From assembly GCA_002696035.1 (NCBI GenBank), contig NZQV01000010.1, positions 682,001 to 746,000 on the forward strand: DNA of 64,000 bases. Reading direction: 5' to 3'. The stretch comes from Balneola sp. (GTDB taxonomy: Bacteria; Bacteroidota; Rhodothermia; Balneolales; Balneolaceae). Shown piece after piece: positions 42,063 through 50,727 of this stretch; positions within the stretch are counted from its first letter, which is position 1, and the number at the start of each line of letters is the position of its first letter. The notes beneath the pieces were generated by a model that was not told the origin of the DNA, did not search any database, and was given only the letters and a program-made list of their open reading frames with translations. The position numbers and the translations under genes are program-made.

Positions 42063-42384
42063 TTTTCTGCTATTTAATTCTTGCCTGAAAAGCTTTTTAA
42101 AGTTGCCTGTATGATGATATACCTCAATTATAATTGATGTATAAAGTAAAATTCAACTTGCTTGATTTATTGTTTTACAATGACAGGACATTTCAAACAC
42201 ACAAATGTTACAATAAAGTATTTTTTTGATAGAAATGAGAATTATTCCAAAAGAATTGGATAATCATTTTTGCATCCGGATAGTTTTCTGTTTCAGGAAT
42301 TTTATGGTAAAGATCACGCTTTACACTAGCAATTATTTACGGTTTTTTAACTGCATCCCTTCTATCTTCAACAAAAATTTTTAG
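42063..42384. other. divergent promoter region, filament operon and MFS gene
   Basis: This AT-rich stretch lies between divergent genes and must hold both promoters. An imperfect dyad ATTATTCCAA/TTGGATAAT (42241-42264) could be an operator. No exact TAnnTTTG element was found on either strand. Confidence 0.4.
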
Positions 42385-43587
42385 ATGACTAGAAAACAAG
42401 AAGGTAACCCTTACGTAATTATTTTTGCACTATGGCTGCTGCTGTTTGCTGCAAGTAGCCAGGTTATGATCATCTCTCCTATCCTGCCCCGAATTAGTGA
42501 GCAATTGGGTACGCCTCTCGAAATATTGGGAAACCTTGTTACGGTATATGCTGTCATGGTTGGCTTTTTTGCCATAATCATGGGGCCTTTATCCGACAAG
42601 ATCGGGAGGCGTAAGATACTCTTAATAGGTACAGGATTTATTTCCCTCTTTTTATTCCTTCACTTTTTTGTTGAAAATTTCTGGGAGTTATTAATTGTAC
42701 GTGCTTTGGCGGGTATGGCCGGTGGCGTTTTAAGTGGATCTGCTGTTGCTTACGTAGGCGATTACTTTCCTTACGAAAAACGAGGCTGGGCGAATGGCTG
42801 GATCATGAGCGGAATGGCAATGGGACAAATACTGGGTATACCCATTGGCACGTACCTGGCTGACCTTCTGGGGTTCAGAGTGCCCTTTCTGATATTCGGT
42901 GCTATTATGGCTTTGACCTTCCTGCTCATTTTCTTCAAAGTACCCCAGCCCAATGTAGACCTTTCAAAAGACCGTGTTACACTCAAAGGCTCCCTTCAAA
43001 AATATTACACGTTGTTACTGCGCAGCGAAGTGCGTGCCGTTGCTTTAGCTTATGTATTCATGTTTTTGAGTATTTCTATTTACGTAGTGTATTTACCAAC
43101 CTGGCTCGAAAGCACCTTTAAGGTAAGTGGTAAAGCTATTGCTTCCCTGTTTTTTGTGGGGGGAATTGCAAATGTTATCACCGGCCCAATAGCCGGAAAA
43201 CTTTCCGATAAAATTGGACGCCGCAAGATCATCATCATATCCTGCCTGGGATTATCTGTTGTGATGCTTGCCACTACCTTTGTGGTCAAAGAATTTTGGA
43301 TGTCCTACATCCTCTTTTTTATTGTAATGGTTTTAATAGCCATGCGCATTAGCCCTTTTCAGGCCCTTTCAACCGAACTTATCAAATCAGATAACAGAGG
43401 TTCTTTGATGAGTTTATTAGTAGCTATTGGTCAGGTAGGCTACGGTTTGGGAGGTTCCGTTGCAGGTCCCTTTTATGTGCATAGTGGATATGTAAGTAAT
43501 ACCATCATCGGAATGATCACCATTTTGGTGATGGCTTATATTGTGTGGAAACATGTTCCGGAGCCGGATCTGAATACTGAAGATTAA
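42385..43587 (+). CDS. MFS transporter, probably drug efflux
   Basis: This 400-aa protein has twelve predicted membrane segments. The loop between segments 2 and 3 is GPLSDKIGRRKI, and the matching loop in the second half is GKLSDKIGRRKI, both major-facilitator signatures. Segment 5 has the GMAMGQILGIPIGTYL motif C typical of drug:proton antiporters. Substrate unknown. It is monocistronic; no regulator lies beside it. Confidence 0.9.
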   Translation: MTRKQEGNPYVIIFALWLLLFAASSQVMIISPILPRISEQLGTPLEILGNLVTVYAVMVGFFAIIMGPLSDKIGRRKILLIGTGFISLFLFLHFFVENFWELLIVRALAGMAGGVLSGSAVAYVGDYFPYEKRGWANGWIMSGMAMGQILGIPIGTYLADLLGFRVPFLIFGAIMALTFLLIFFKVPQPNVDLSKDRVTLKGSLQKYYTLLLRSEVRAVALAYVFMFLSISIYVVYLPTWLESTFKVSGKAIASLFFVGGIANVITGPIAGKLSDKIGRRKIIIISCLGLSVVMLATTFVVKEFWMSYILFFIVMVLIAMRISPFQALSTELIKSDNRGSLMSLLVAIGQVGYGLGGSVAGPFYVHSGYVSNTIIGMITILVMAYIVWKHVPEPDLNTED

Positions 43588-43637
43588 TTATTAACTTTTT
43601 TTAATATTTGAATTCTTCGTTACTTTCCACACATCTG

Positions 43638-43671
43638 TTTTGATCATCTACTAAATTTTATTGTAACATTG
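43638..43671 (+). promoter_or_regulatory. candidate promoter of the Ig-like lipoprotein gene
   Basis: TTTTG at 43638-43642 and TAACATTG at 43664-43671 (one mismatch to TAnnTTTG) are separated by 21 bp, the layout of Bacteroidota promoters, and lie 32 bp before the ATG at 43704. Confidence 0.5.
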
Positions 43672-43703
43672 TACCAGGTCATCACTCATTAATAGAAAAT
43701 GCT

Positions 43704-45149
43704 ATGAAGAAGATTTCTCTTTTTTCAATTTTACTTTTTTCGACAGTACTATTTTTTGGATGTACAGCGGAGGATAACTTTGTTGTAATCCAAGGAAATA
43801 TCTCAGATGCCCAAACAGGAGATGCCATTTCTGAGGCTACTGTAATAATTAGTTCCCCTGCAGAATTCAGCAACATTTTTACACGATCTGATGAAGAGGG
43901 AAATTATGTTCTTGGCGATATTGATATTAATGAAGTTACTGATATTACCATTTTAGCAGCTGCTACCGGCTATATTGAACAAGAAAGGACATTGAAAATA
44001 GCACCTCAGGACAATATAACAGGTTTCGATTTTGAACTTGAAGAAGAAGGAACTGATGACGGCGATGACAGTGACGACGATGAAGGAACGGAAGTAGGTG
44101 GAGAATCTGGCGGACCTGCTCAAATTCAATTAACTAATGTAACCAGTCCGGCCATTAATGTTGCTGAAACAGGTGGAATTACAAGTACTACTTTCACCTT
44201 CCAGGTTCAGGATTCAGCAGGAAGAACGGTAGATCGTGGATATGAAGTTGAATTCAATATAATAAGAGGGCCTGAGGGAGGAGAATATGTAACCCCTGAA
44301 GTTGGTGAAACCGACAACAATGGGCAGGTCACATCAAATTTAGTGAGTGGAGATTCTTCCGGTACCGTTCGAATGGAGGCCGTAGTCAACCGGTCTGACC
44401 TTGGAATTGTTATAAGATCATCTCCTGTAATTGTTTCTATAAGCAGTGGTTTCCCCCACCCTGATAATTTCAATGTAGGGCCAAGTGTTCACAATTTTGA
44501 TGCGTATGGCCTTATTGATGAATCTCACAACAATAACATTACTGCAAGTGTTGGCGATCTTAAAGGGAATCCTGTGAAAGAAGGTACTGCTGTATACTTT
44601 TCATCAAAATATGGAGGCCTTGTAAACGGAAGTGCAACAACAAATGAGAACGGGTATGCCACCGTTAATCTTTCAGCAAACGGGAGCACACCACAAAACC
44701 ACCCTGACGGAATAGGATATATAGAAGTTGAAGCACAAACGGTAGACAGGAGTAACAACTATATTTATCAAACTATGAAAATGTTACTCACTACTCCTCA
44801 AGCTGTTATTTCTGTTGAACCGGATGTAATGGATATTTCTAATGCAGGAAGTCAAAATTTTGATGTAACCATTACTGATCTAAATGGATATCCAATGGCA
44901 GCAAATACACAAATTTCCGTAACTCCTGGAACGGGTTTAACAGCCAGTGGCGATATAGTAAGCCTTCAACTCGGTGATTATTTTGAACCGGGCCCGGGCA
45001 GAACAGAATTTTCTGTTAACATCTCAGATGCTCAACCAGATGAATCACTCAATACTGATGGGAGTTTTACCATAACTGTAACTACCCCTTCTGGTGCCGT
45101 AACAACCAAGACCATTAAGGGGACACGGCAAAAAGGAAATAACAACTGA
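43704..45149 (+). CDS. lipoprotein with carboxypeptidase-regulatory and Ig-like domains
   Basis: This 481-aa protein has a lipoprotein signal with FFGC (Cys 22). A CarboxypepD_reg-like domain follows (about 30-110, VIQGNISDAQTGDAISEATV then DEEGNYVLGDID). An acidic Asp/Glu linker (about 112-135) leads to Big_1-like Ig domains (about 145-340; VTSPAINVAETGGITSTTF, VTDNNGQVTSNLVSG-like turns) and a final strand-rich domain. It is probably surface-exposed and adhesive or structural. It ends at a strong terminator. Confidence 0.8.
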   Translation: MKKISLFSILLFSTVLFFGCTAEDNFVVIQGNISDAQTGDAISEATVIISSPAEFSNIFTRSDEEGNYVLGDIDINEVTDITILAAATGYIEQERTLKIAPQDNITGFDFELEEEGTDDGDDSDDDEGTEVGGESGGPAQIQLTNVTSPAINVAETGGITSTTFTFQVQDSAGRTVDRGYEVEFNIIRGPEGGEYVTPEVGETDNNGQVTSNLVSGDSSGTVRMEAVVNRSDLGIVIRSSPVIVSISSGFPHPDNFNVGPSVHNFDAYGLIDESHNNNITASVGDLKGNPVKEGTAVYFSSKYGGLVNGSATTNENGYATVNLSANGSTPQNHPDGIGYIEVEAQTVDRSNNYIYQTMKMLLTTPQAVISVEPDVMDISNAGSQNFDVTITDLNGYPMAANTQISVTPGTGLTASGDIVSLQLGDYFEPGPGRTEFSVNISDAQPDESLNTDGSFTITVTTPSGAVTTKTIKGTRQKGNNN

Positions 45150-45173
45150 GATAGTTATAACAGATAATATTCC

Positions 45174-45203
45174 AAAGCCTGCCCCACTGGCAGGCTTTTT
45201 TTA
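45174..45203 (+). terminator. terminator after the Ig-like lipoprotein gene
   Basis: AAGCCTGCC and GGCAGGCTT pair perfectly (9 bp) across a 5-nt loop and are followed by seven T residues, 25 bp past the stop codon. Confidence 0.9.
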
Positions 45204-45276
45204 TTTTATCCCTTTCTTACAATTCCTTTAAACCATACCTTTACTGCTCATCCAAATCAGTGATCTAGAATTAGTT

Positions 45277-45837
45277 ATGAAAGCAGAAAATACGTTTCAA
45301 TACAACAGCCCGAAGTACAAAGATCTTTTGAAAGAATTTCGTCAGAATGACGGCTCCAAACATATGCTGATTGTGTTTGCAGGTGCTTTTGATAGCAATA
45401 GGAATGCAGCTGTTGATGAATTGAAAAGAGAGATCATTGGTGAGCCTGTAGAAATAGATCTTACTGAAATTGTGACTCCTTACGAAGAAGAAAGCTACGC
45501 GCAAATTGATGCCCACCTGAACGACATACCCTCAGATTCTTCTCTTGTTATTTTCCGCAATGCAGAGCAGCTTAACGGTGTATACACTGCTTTTTCAGCC
45601 TCTATAACAAAATACGCTACCCCCCAGGAAAAATATTTGCTCAACAAAATTAAAGACATTAACTGTCCTGTTTTACTGGAATTTAATGATCTGGATCAAC
45701 TGGACCGGACGGTGACTCGTACTGCTGATTCCGTTGTGCTTTTTAATCCTCCTTCTTCCCTGCTGGAGAGCATTGCCTGGAAGATCAAGAACTTGCATGT
45801 CCACGGATCACGTTTCTTATCTCCACGCCCACACTGA
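45277..45837 (+). CDS. hypothetical protein with degenerate AAA-like core, 186 aa
   Basis: I do not recognise a family. The order of segments resembles one AAA+ ATPase lobe: LIVFAGAFDSNRNAAVDEL where a Walker A loop would be, DSSLVIFRNAEQLNG at the Walker B place, CPVLLEFNDLDQLDRTV at sensor 1. The P-loop Gly-Lys-Ser/Thr is absent and no Glu follows the B strand, so any nucleotide hydrolysis is unlikely. There is no membrane segment. The resemblance is by eye and could be coincidental. Confidence 0.55.
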   Translation: MKAENTFQYNSPKYKDLLKEFRQNDGSKHMLIVFAGAFDSNRNAAVDELKREIIGEPVEIDLTEIVTPYEEESYAQIDAHLNDIPSDSSLVIFRNAEQLNGVYTAFSASITKYATPQEKYLLNKIKDINCPVLLEFNDLDQLDRTVTRTADSVVLFNPPSSLLESIAWKIKNLHVHGSRFLSPRPH

Positions 45838-45954
45838 TCGCGTATTATTTTTTTTTTAAGTAAAGGGATAGATACTTCTGCTTTTGCACAATGATCTGGA
45901 CTGCTGAAGCTATTTCACAGGTTTAATATAAATTCAACCCAAAAAGAGCTCATT

Positions 45955-46179
45955 ATGAAAGTAAACGTAAAAATGGAAACCGCCGGACGCAAAGGAAAAC
46001 AAGTATCCGTGATCCGGGGAATTACCCATAACCCTACAGTGATCGAAAAACTGGAAAAAAAGCTAAAGACCCAGTTAGGAACCGGTGGAACCATCAAAGG
46101 AAAAACCATCGAAATACAAGGCGATCATGTTGACCGTATAAAAGAAATCCTCGAAAAAGAAGGATATGAGGTGAGTTAG
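45955..46179 (+). CDS. SUI1/eIF1-domain protein (YciH-like)
   Basis: This 74-aa protein is almost entirely one SUI1 domain: GRKGKQVSVIRGITHNPTVI, LEKKLKTQLGTGGTIKG and IEIQGDHVDRIKEILEKEGYEV match eIF1/YciH. Bacterial members act in translation initiation fidelity or stress. The bacterial YciH is usually about 108 aa; the N-terminal extension is absent here. It is monocistronic. Confidence 0.88.
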   Translation: MKVNVKMETAGRKGKQVSVIRGITHNPTVIEKLEKKLKTQLGTGGTIKGKTIEIQGDHVDRIKEILEKEGYEVS

Positions 46180-46205
46180 GTTTTTAGGTTCAAGTTTTTA
46201 GGTAT

Positions 46206-46707
46206 TAGGTGTTAGATTTGAGAGTTTAGGTTTTAGATAAGGCTTGAATACGCATTCTGCTTCATTTAAATATTTGCTGTAAGGATTCTGTTTTTCATCG
46301 CTCTTACTCATTAGTCACACTAACTAATTTTATAAGCTGATGAAAAATTTCAAAAAGCTAATTGTATGGCAGCGAAGTATGCAACTTGCCTCAGAAACAA
46401 ATAAGATTGTTTCAAAACTTCCACAAGAAGAACGGTTTACCTATAGAGATCAAATAATACGATCTTCAATATCTATACCCTCAAATATAGCAGAAGGAAG
46501 TAGTCGGGATAGTAGAAAAGATTTCAAGCGATTTCTCAGAATTTCACCCGGTTCTTGTTTTGAACTTGAAACCCAACTATTGTTGTTGGGCCAAAATGAA
46601 ATAGTTGCTCCTGGACTTCTTAAAATTGCAGCTGGTTACAATGATGAAGTCCAAAAAATGCTCCATACATTGCTAAAGAAAACCTAAAACCTAGCTACTA
46701 ACACCTA
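46206..46707. mobile_element. candidate four-helix-bundle cassette with nested inverted repeats
   Basis: TAGGTGTTAG (46206-46215) and TAGGTTTTAG (46227-46236) lie upstream of the four-helix-bundle gene. CTAAAACCTA (46684-46693) and CTAACACCTA (46698-46707) lie just after its stop in mirrored order. The two 10-bp pairs match perfectly as inverted repeats, so the gene sits in a 502-bp unit with nested ends. Upstream DNA holds further TTTTTAGG words. No transposase is encoded. Movement in trans is inference. Confidence 0.6.
46340..46687 (+). CDS. four helix bundle protein (bS23/IVP family)
   Basis: This 115-aa protein begins MKNFKKLIVWQRSMQLA and contains RSSISIPSNIAEGSSR, both strong signatures of the four helix bundle family first found in 23S rRNA intervening sequences. 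Length is normal. It is not in an rRNA operon here but in a chromosomal gap, enclosed by nested inverted repeats. The molecular role of the free-standing family is unknown. The stop codon overlaps the right-hand repeat. Confidence 0.88.
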   Translation: MKNFKKLIVWQRSMQLASETNKIVSKLPQEERFTYRDQIIRSSISIPSNIAEGSSRDSRKDFKRFLRISPGSCFELETQLLLLGQNEIVAPGLLKIAAGYNDEVQKMLHTLLKKT

Positions 46708-46723
46708 GAACCTTGCATCTACC

Positions 46724-47215
46724 TTACAACTTCACCTTACTTTCCTGCCGTGGATCAAGATCATAAAGCGAAGAAGCCGTGGCCTGAATGGTCTTATACC
46801 ACTCGTTACCAAATTTGTCGTTAATGGTATAGAAATCGGCAAAATCTGGTTTTCGAAGCGTCATTTTCCATTCCTGCGTTTTGGTCTTAAAGGTAGGATC
46901 TACGTGCAATAGCTCGTGATACAGCATCATCTCTTTGGTATCATTATCCAGCATATCCCAAAGTTCTCCTGAGATCTCAATAAGATAATCGTTGCCCGAA
47001 TAGTGTTTCACTTCCCTACTTGCCTTCATACATTTGGCTGCACGCTGCTTCGAGAGGTTTGGATATACCAAAAAATATCCAATTTCAGCAGGACCAAATT
47101 CCATCTTATGTTTCTCAATAACTGTTTTTGCGATCGTCTCCACTTCCGGAGATTCCATGAGTTGTTTAGTAGAATGAACCGTCGCTTCTGCTTTTAAATA
47201 GTCGTTCTCTGGCAT
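46724..47215 (-). CDS. putative metallopeptidase (phage-type HELLH)
   Basis: This 163-aa protein has MMLYHELLHVDPT (HExxH-type zinc site near residue 100) preceded by an LWDMLDNDTKE helix. The small single-domain layout resembles the putative phage metallopeptidase family (PF18894). No phage genes are around it. There is no signal peptide, so it acts in the cytoplasm. The role is unknown. It lies 37 bp from the four-helix-bundle gene, convergent to it. Confidence 0.75.
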   Translation of the reverse strand: MPENDYLKAEATVHSTKQLMESPEVETIAKTVIEKHKMEFGPAEIGYFLVYPNLSKQRAAKCMKASREVKHYSGNDYLIEISGELWDMLDNDTKEMMLYHELLHVDPTFKTKTQEWKMTLRKPDFADFYTINDKFGNEWYKTIQATASSLYDLDPRQESKVKL

Positions 47216-47269
47216 GAATTATAGTCGTTTTATTGGTATTAAAATTTGAGGGAATAATGAATTAAAAAT

Positions 47270-47761
47270 CTATGATTTTGGCACTTTAACCGAAGTAGCT
47301 ACAATAGAGTATTCTTTTTGCGGGCCTTCAATAGCATCCGGATCCTTACCGGCATCTTCCGCATAATGCTTGGCCTGCTCTTCGGTGAGCTCCTTCACTT
47401 CAAACGTTCCCACTAAAGTAACCTTCTTTCCTTTGGAATCGGTTGGGATAAAGAATCCGTAATCCTTAAATGTGATACGGGCAGAATAACCAGCTTCATT
47501 GGCTACAAAAAAGCATCCCTTTTTTTCACATACTTCAGCAACTTCTGTTTCAAGAGATACTTCTTTTCCTGAAAGTTCTTTTTCATTCTGGATGATGCTT
47601 TTCAAAGAAGAAACTCCTCCCCAAGACTCAACTTCAGCTCCAAATACTTCGTGCGTTTCTGTGACTTCAACAGGCTCTGACAAACGCACCACATCCGTTT
47701 CCTGAGCAAAAACAGAGGTCGAAAAACCGACCATTAAAGCTAACAATACAATTTTCTTCAT
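47270..47761 (-). CDS. DUF4920 periplasmic protein
   Basis: This 163-aa protein has a signal peptide (MKKIVLLALMVGFSTSVFA). The mature part matches the DUF4920 pattern: a beta-barrel-like domain with VSLETEVAEVCEKKGCFFV (two Cys separated by three residues) and RITFKDYGFFIPTDSKGKKV. The EVC-x3-C segment may bind metal or form a disulfide. Function unknown. Confidence 0.85.
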   Translation of the reverse strand: MKKIVLLALMVGFSTSVFAQETDVVRLSEPVEVTETHEVFGAEVESWGGVSSLKSIIQNEKELSGKEVSLETEVAEVCEKKGCFFVANEAGYSARITFKDYGFFIPTDSKGKKVTLVGTFEVKELTEEQAKHYAEDAGKDPDAIEGPQKEYSIVATSVKVPKS

Positions 47762-47833
47762 AGATCAATGATTGGATTAAAAGGAGTCCAAACATACAAA
47801 TATCTAATCCAATATTTCATCCGATTCTACCAA

Positions 47834-48661
47834 TTAATCAACACTTTTTTGGCGATGCTCGCAGTAGTAGATCTTTCGCCCACCGGTCTTCATTTCTTTG
47901 ATCTCCCTTCCACATTTATAGCAAGGCTTGCCGGTTCTCTTGTAGGCATAAAACCTGGAGTTCTTTCTTGAAGCCCCTTCCCTTTCCAACGCTTCCTTAA
48001 GCTCAGGTTCTATAATTATTCCGCCTGTTTTATACGAGCGACGCGAAAGCTCCAGGGAATAATGCGCCAGGTCTTCCAGCTGCTCCTCAGTACAGTCTTT
48101 TGGACGCCAATCAGGATCTACCTTCGCACAAAACATGATCTCGCTTCGCAGGTAATTTCCAACACCACTCAGAAATCCCTGATCTAGCAAAAGGGTAGCC
48201 AGTTTCCGGTTCTTGAAATTCTCATCCTGATATCGAGCTAAAACTTCTTCATAGGACGTCTCGGGGTGAACCACATCCGGTCCCAGCTTTTTGATGTAAT
48301 CATGCGATTCAACTTCATCCGCCTCAAGCATTTCGATCTCTGAAGCCGAATACAAAAATGCAGCGCCATCATTGGTTTTTATAGCCACCCGAAGTGAACG
48401 ATTGGTATCCGGCTGCATTCCGTTCTCCGACATCATCCACTTGCCATACAGCTGATTATGAGAATATAAATTCAGCCCATTATCAAAAGCGTTGATAATG
48501 GCTTTCCCCCTTGGCGTGACCGAGATAATTTTACTACCCACCAGCTCTTTCTCGAACTCTTTAAGCTCATCGAATGCAAAAAATAATTCCTTGATCTCTT
48601 TATTGGCGATTGTATTGCTTATTTCGTCTGCGGCTCTCCAAATTTCAGGTCCTTCGGGCAT
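47834..48661 (-). CDS. nei: endonuclease VIII-like DNA glycosylase (Nei family)
   Basis: This 275-aa protein begins MPEGPEIWRAADE, the Nei start with catalytic Pro2 and Glu3. RGKAII holds the Lys that binds the phosphate, and a helix-two-turn-helix lies near GFLSGVGNYLRSEIMF. The C-terminal zinc finger is CYKCG followed by YYCEHRQ. The last ligand is not the usual Cys at +3; a His at +2 may substitute. It removes oxidised pyrimidines. An Fpg-type (MutM) assignment is less likely given the start sequence. Confidence 0.88.
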   Translation of the reverse strand: MPEGPEIWRAADEISNTIANKEIKELFFAFDELKEFEKELVGSKIISVTPRGKAIINAFDNGLNLYSHNQLYGKWMMSENGMQPDTNRSLRVAIKTNDGAAFLYSASEIEMLEADEVESHDYIKKLGPDVVHPETSYEEVLARYQDENFKNRKLATLLLDQGFLSGVGNYLRSEIMFCAKVDPDWRPKDCTEEQLEDLAHYSLELSRRSYKTGGIIIEPELKEALEREGASRKNSRFYAYKRTGKPCYKCGREIKEMKTGGRKIYYCEHRQKSVD

Positions 48662-48732
48662 ATTTAACTATGGTTATTGATTAATTGTTAATAGTTTAGC
48701 TCTCACTACAAAAGGCATATAAAATACGTTCA

Positions 48733-49125
48733 ATGAAAGCCATCATCACCCTTATTTCCGGATTTTTTGGGATTCTCTTTTTTGAGGGATTTGCCCGACT
48801 GATCATCACCTTCTACCACCGCATTGAATTTAGCTTCTACGGCATCTCACACCTTCCATCCGATGTTTGGGTGTATGTGATCTTTGCCTCCGTTATAACG
48901 AGCACCTGGCTGACTACCATGCTCGTACTCACCATATTAAAAACGAACAGTAAACGTTACGCACTTCTCTTTGGCGGGATTATCATGCTTTGGCGCCTCT
49001 TCGAAATTGCGAATTCCCATCAATCAGAACCAGTGTATTATTTTTCTGGGGTGATTTCACTTCATCTTTTGGGCGTATATTTGGCATATTTAGCCTATTC
49101 CCGGCAAGAGATTTCAACTGACTAA
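48733..49125 (+). CDS. hypothetical membrane protein, 130 aa
   Basis: I do not recognise this protein. It has four predicted membrane segments (about 5-25, 38-65, 75-95 and 100-122) with short loops, the first followed by a HRIEF turn. No signature motif. It is divergent from nei and monocistronic. Confidence 0.6.
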   Translation: MKAIITLISGFFGILFFEGFARLIITFYHRIEFSFYGISHLPSDVWVYVIFASVITSTWLTTMLVLTILKTNSKRYALLFGGIIMLWRLFEIANSHQSEPVYYFSGVISLHLLGVYLAYLAYSRQEISTD

Positions 49126-49473
49126 TTGCAAAGAGGCATTATTTCATTCCTTTGTCTTTTATGCCCAGTTCATCGTCAGACGACTCAAAGCTCGTCCGAC
49201 GATTGAATGCCAGCCAGATTGTTTCTACAACCTCGAAAATAACGTTCCTCTCGCCATTCGGCGGACCACTTCTTGGTTAAGCAACCAAATTGGGTGGTGG
49301 AAATGATAAAGTAATAGCAAAAAACTTGAGCCTTTCAGTGGTCGGACGAGAACTATGACTTTTAAAACTACCCCGAAACGCCACTTAGCTACTACACCGA
49401 GCATTTCTTCCTAAACAAAAAAGATTTACCTATTTTAAGCTTCATCATTTCAATTTTGATCTTTTTTTCACAC
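49126..49473. other. gene-free stretch with a 160-bp inverted-repeat element
   Basis: No gene is visible. A 10-bp perfect inverted repeat bounds 49191-49350 and is listed separately. The sequence just before the next start is T-rich. Confidence 0.4.
49191..49350. repeat. MITE-like element, 160 bp
   Basis: CTCGTCCGAC (49191-49200) and GTCGGACGAG (49341-49350) form perfect terminal inverted repeats around 140 bp with no open reading frame. A further CAGACGACT lies just outside the left end. No target-site duplication could be identified with confidence. Non-autonomous transposon or REP-type element is the likely nature. Confidence 0.5.
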
Positions 49474-50673
49474 ATGAAAATCACTTCTCTGATAAGCCTT
49501 TTACTTCTAATCCTTCTTGCCTCTTGTAATCTGAACAATCAGCCAAACATCAATGAAATCCCTTCTCCCTCCATCGATAACAGCATGTATCCCCGGTTAT
49601 TTACAGATAATACAGGCACCGTATTTATGAGCTGGATGGAGCGAAAAGGCGACCTGACCTCCCTGAAATATTCTTCTTTCAATGAAGGAAAATGGGATGC
49701 GCCGATTGAAATTTCCTCCGATTCGGGCTGGTTTATCAACTGGGCTGATTTTCCTTCCATCATCGCTCAAAATGGACAACCCGTGGCGGCCCATTGGTTA
49801 AATAAAATGGAAGGCGGAACCTATGCTTATGCGATCAATATGTCTGTTTTCGATAATACATGGAGTTCTGCTTTTAAACCTCACGAAGATAATACTGCTA
49901 CCGAGCATGGCTTTGTCAGTATGGTTCCTGCCTCAGATTCCACATTCATGGCTGTATGGCTTGATGGCAGAGAAACAGCACATCGAGCAGATGACGAATA
50001 TGGAGATCTTCAAAAAGCAATGACCTTACGCGGGGCTTTGATCAGTCACTCAGGTCAAGTTCTGGAAACATATCTGCTGGATGAGTCGGTTTGTGATTGC
50101 TGTAATACCTCAATCACTAAAACAGATTCTGGCTTTATAGTGGCTTACCGAAACCGCACTGAAGATGAAGTTCGGGATATTTATACGGTAACCATCAAAG
50201 ATGGCATCGTTACAAAACCTAAACCAGTTCACTCCGATCATTGGGAAATTGCGGCTTGTCCGGTAAACGGGCCTGCGATTTCCTACCATCAGAATACGAT
50301 CGCGCTAAGTTGGTTTACAGCAGACGAAGGAAAAGCAAAAGTAAAGCTTGCCCTTTCTGCCAACGGCGGAAACCAATTTTCATCCCCAATAATACTTGAT
50401 GAGGAAAACCCCACGGGACGTGTGGACCTGGAAATGAATGAAGAAACCATTTGGGTAAGCTGGCTCACTTCAGAGAATGAAAAAGATCTGTTGAAAGTTG
50501 CGTCCTATTCCATTCAGGGAGAGAAAAAAAGAGAATATGAAATTGGAGGAATTTCAAAAGACCGAAATGCAGGTTTTCCTCAAATCACGGCTTACAAAGA
50601 TGGGTTGATGATCGCAACTACACATATAGAAAATGACCAAAGCAGAATAGTAACAAAGTATTTGGCAGATTGA
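49474..50673 (+). CDS. lipoprotein with sialidase-like propeller
   Basis: The ATG at 49474 (MKITSLISLLLLILLASC) is preferred to the TTG six codons upstream; the lipobox is LASC. That gives 399 aa. The mature part has repeated propeller blades (TGTVFMSWMERKGDLTSLKY, FMAVWLDGRET, IALSWFTADEGKAKVKLA), the exo-sialidase/BNR-like fold, with a CDCC cluster (SVCDCCNTS) that may bind metal. I cannot tell whether it is enzymatic. It is likely envelope-associated. Confidence 0.75.
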   Translation: MKITSLISLLLLILLASCNLNNQPNINEIPSPSIDNSMYPRLFTDNTGTVFMSWMERKGDLTSLKYSSFNEGKWDAPIEISSDSGWFINWADFPSIIAQNGQPVAAHWLNKMEGGTYAYAINMSVFDNTWSSAFKPHEDNTATEHGFVSMVPASDSTFMAVWLDGRETAHRADDEYGDLQKAMTLRGALISHSGQVLETYLLDESVCDCCNTSITKTDSGFIVAYRNRTEDEVRDIYTVTIKDGIVTKPKPVHSDHWEIAACPVNGPAISYHQNTIALSWFTADEGKAKVKLALSANGGNQFSSPIILDEENPTGRVDLEMNEETIWVSWLTSENEKDLLKVASYSIQGEKKREYEIGGISKDRNAGFPQITAYKDGLMIATTHIENDQSRIVTKYLAD

Positions 50674-50678
50674 TCCTA

Positions 50679-50720
50679 CTCACTGCTCACTACTCACTGC
50701 TCACTACTCACTACTCACTG
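50679..50720. repeat. six tandem 7-bp CTCACTR units
   Basis: Six perfect-length units alternate CTCACTG and CTCACTA between a plus-strand stop at 50673 and the minus-strand pilin stop at 50728. Slippage-prone simple repeat; no function evident. Confidence 0.8.
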
Positions 50721-50727
50721 AAAGACC

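Noticed and set aside
45845-45861. Poly-T run as a terminator
   Set aside because: No stem precedes the T-run.
50679-50720. CTCACTR repeats as CRISPR or iterons
   Set aside because: Units are contiguous 7-mers without spacers; simple slippage repeat.
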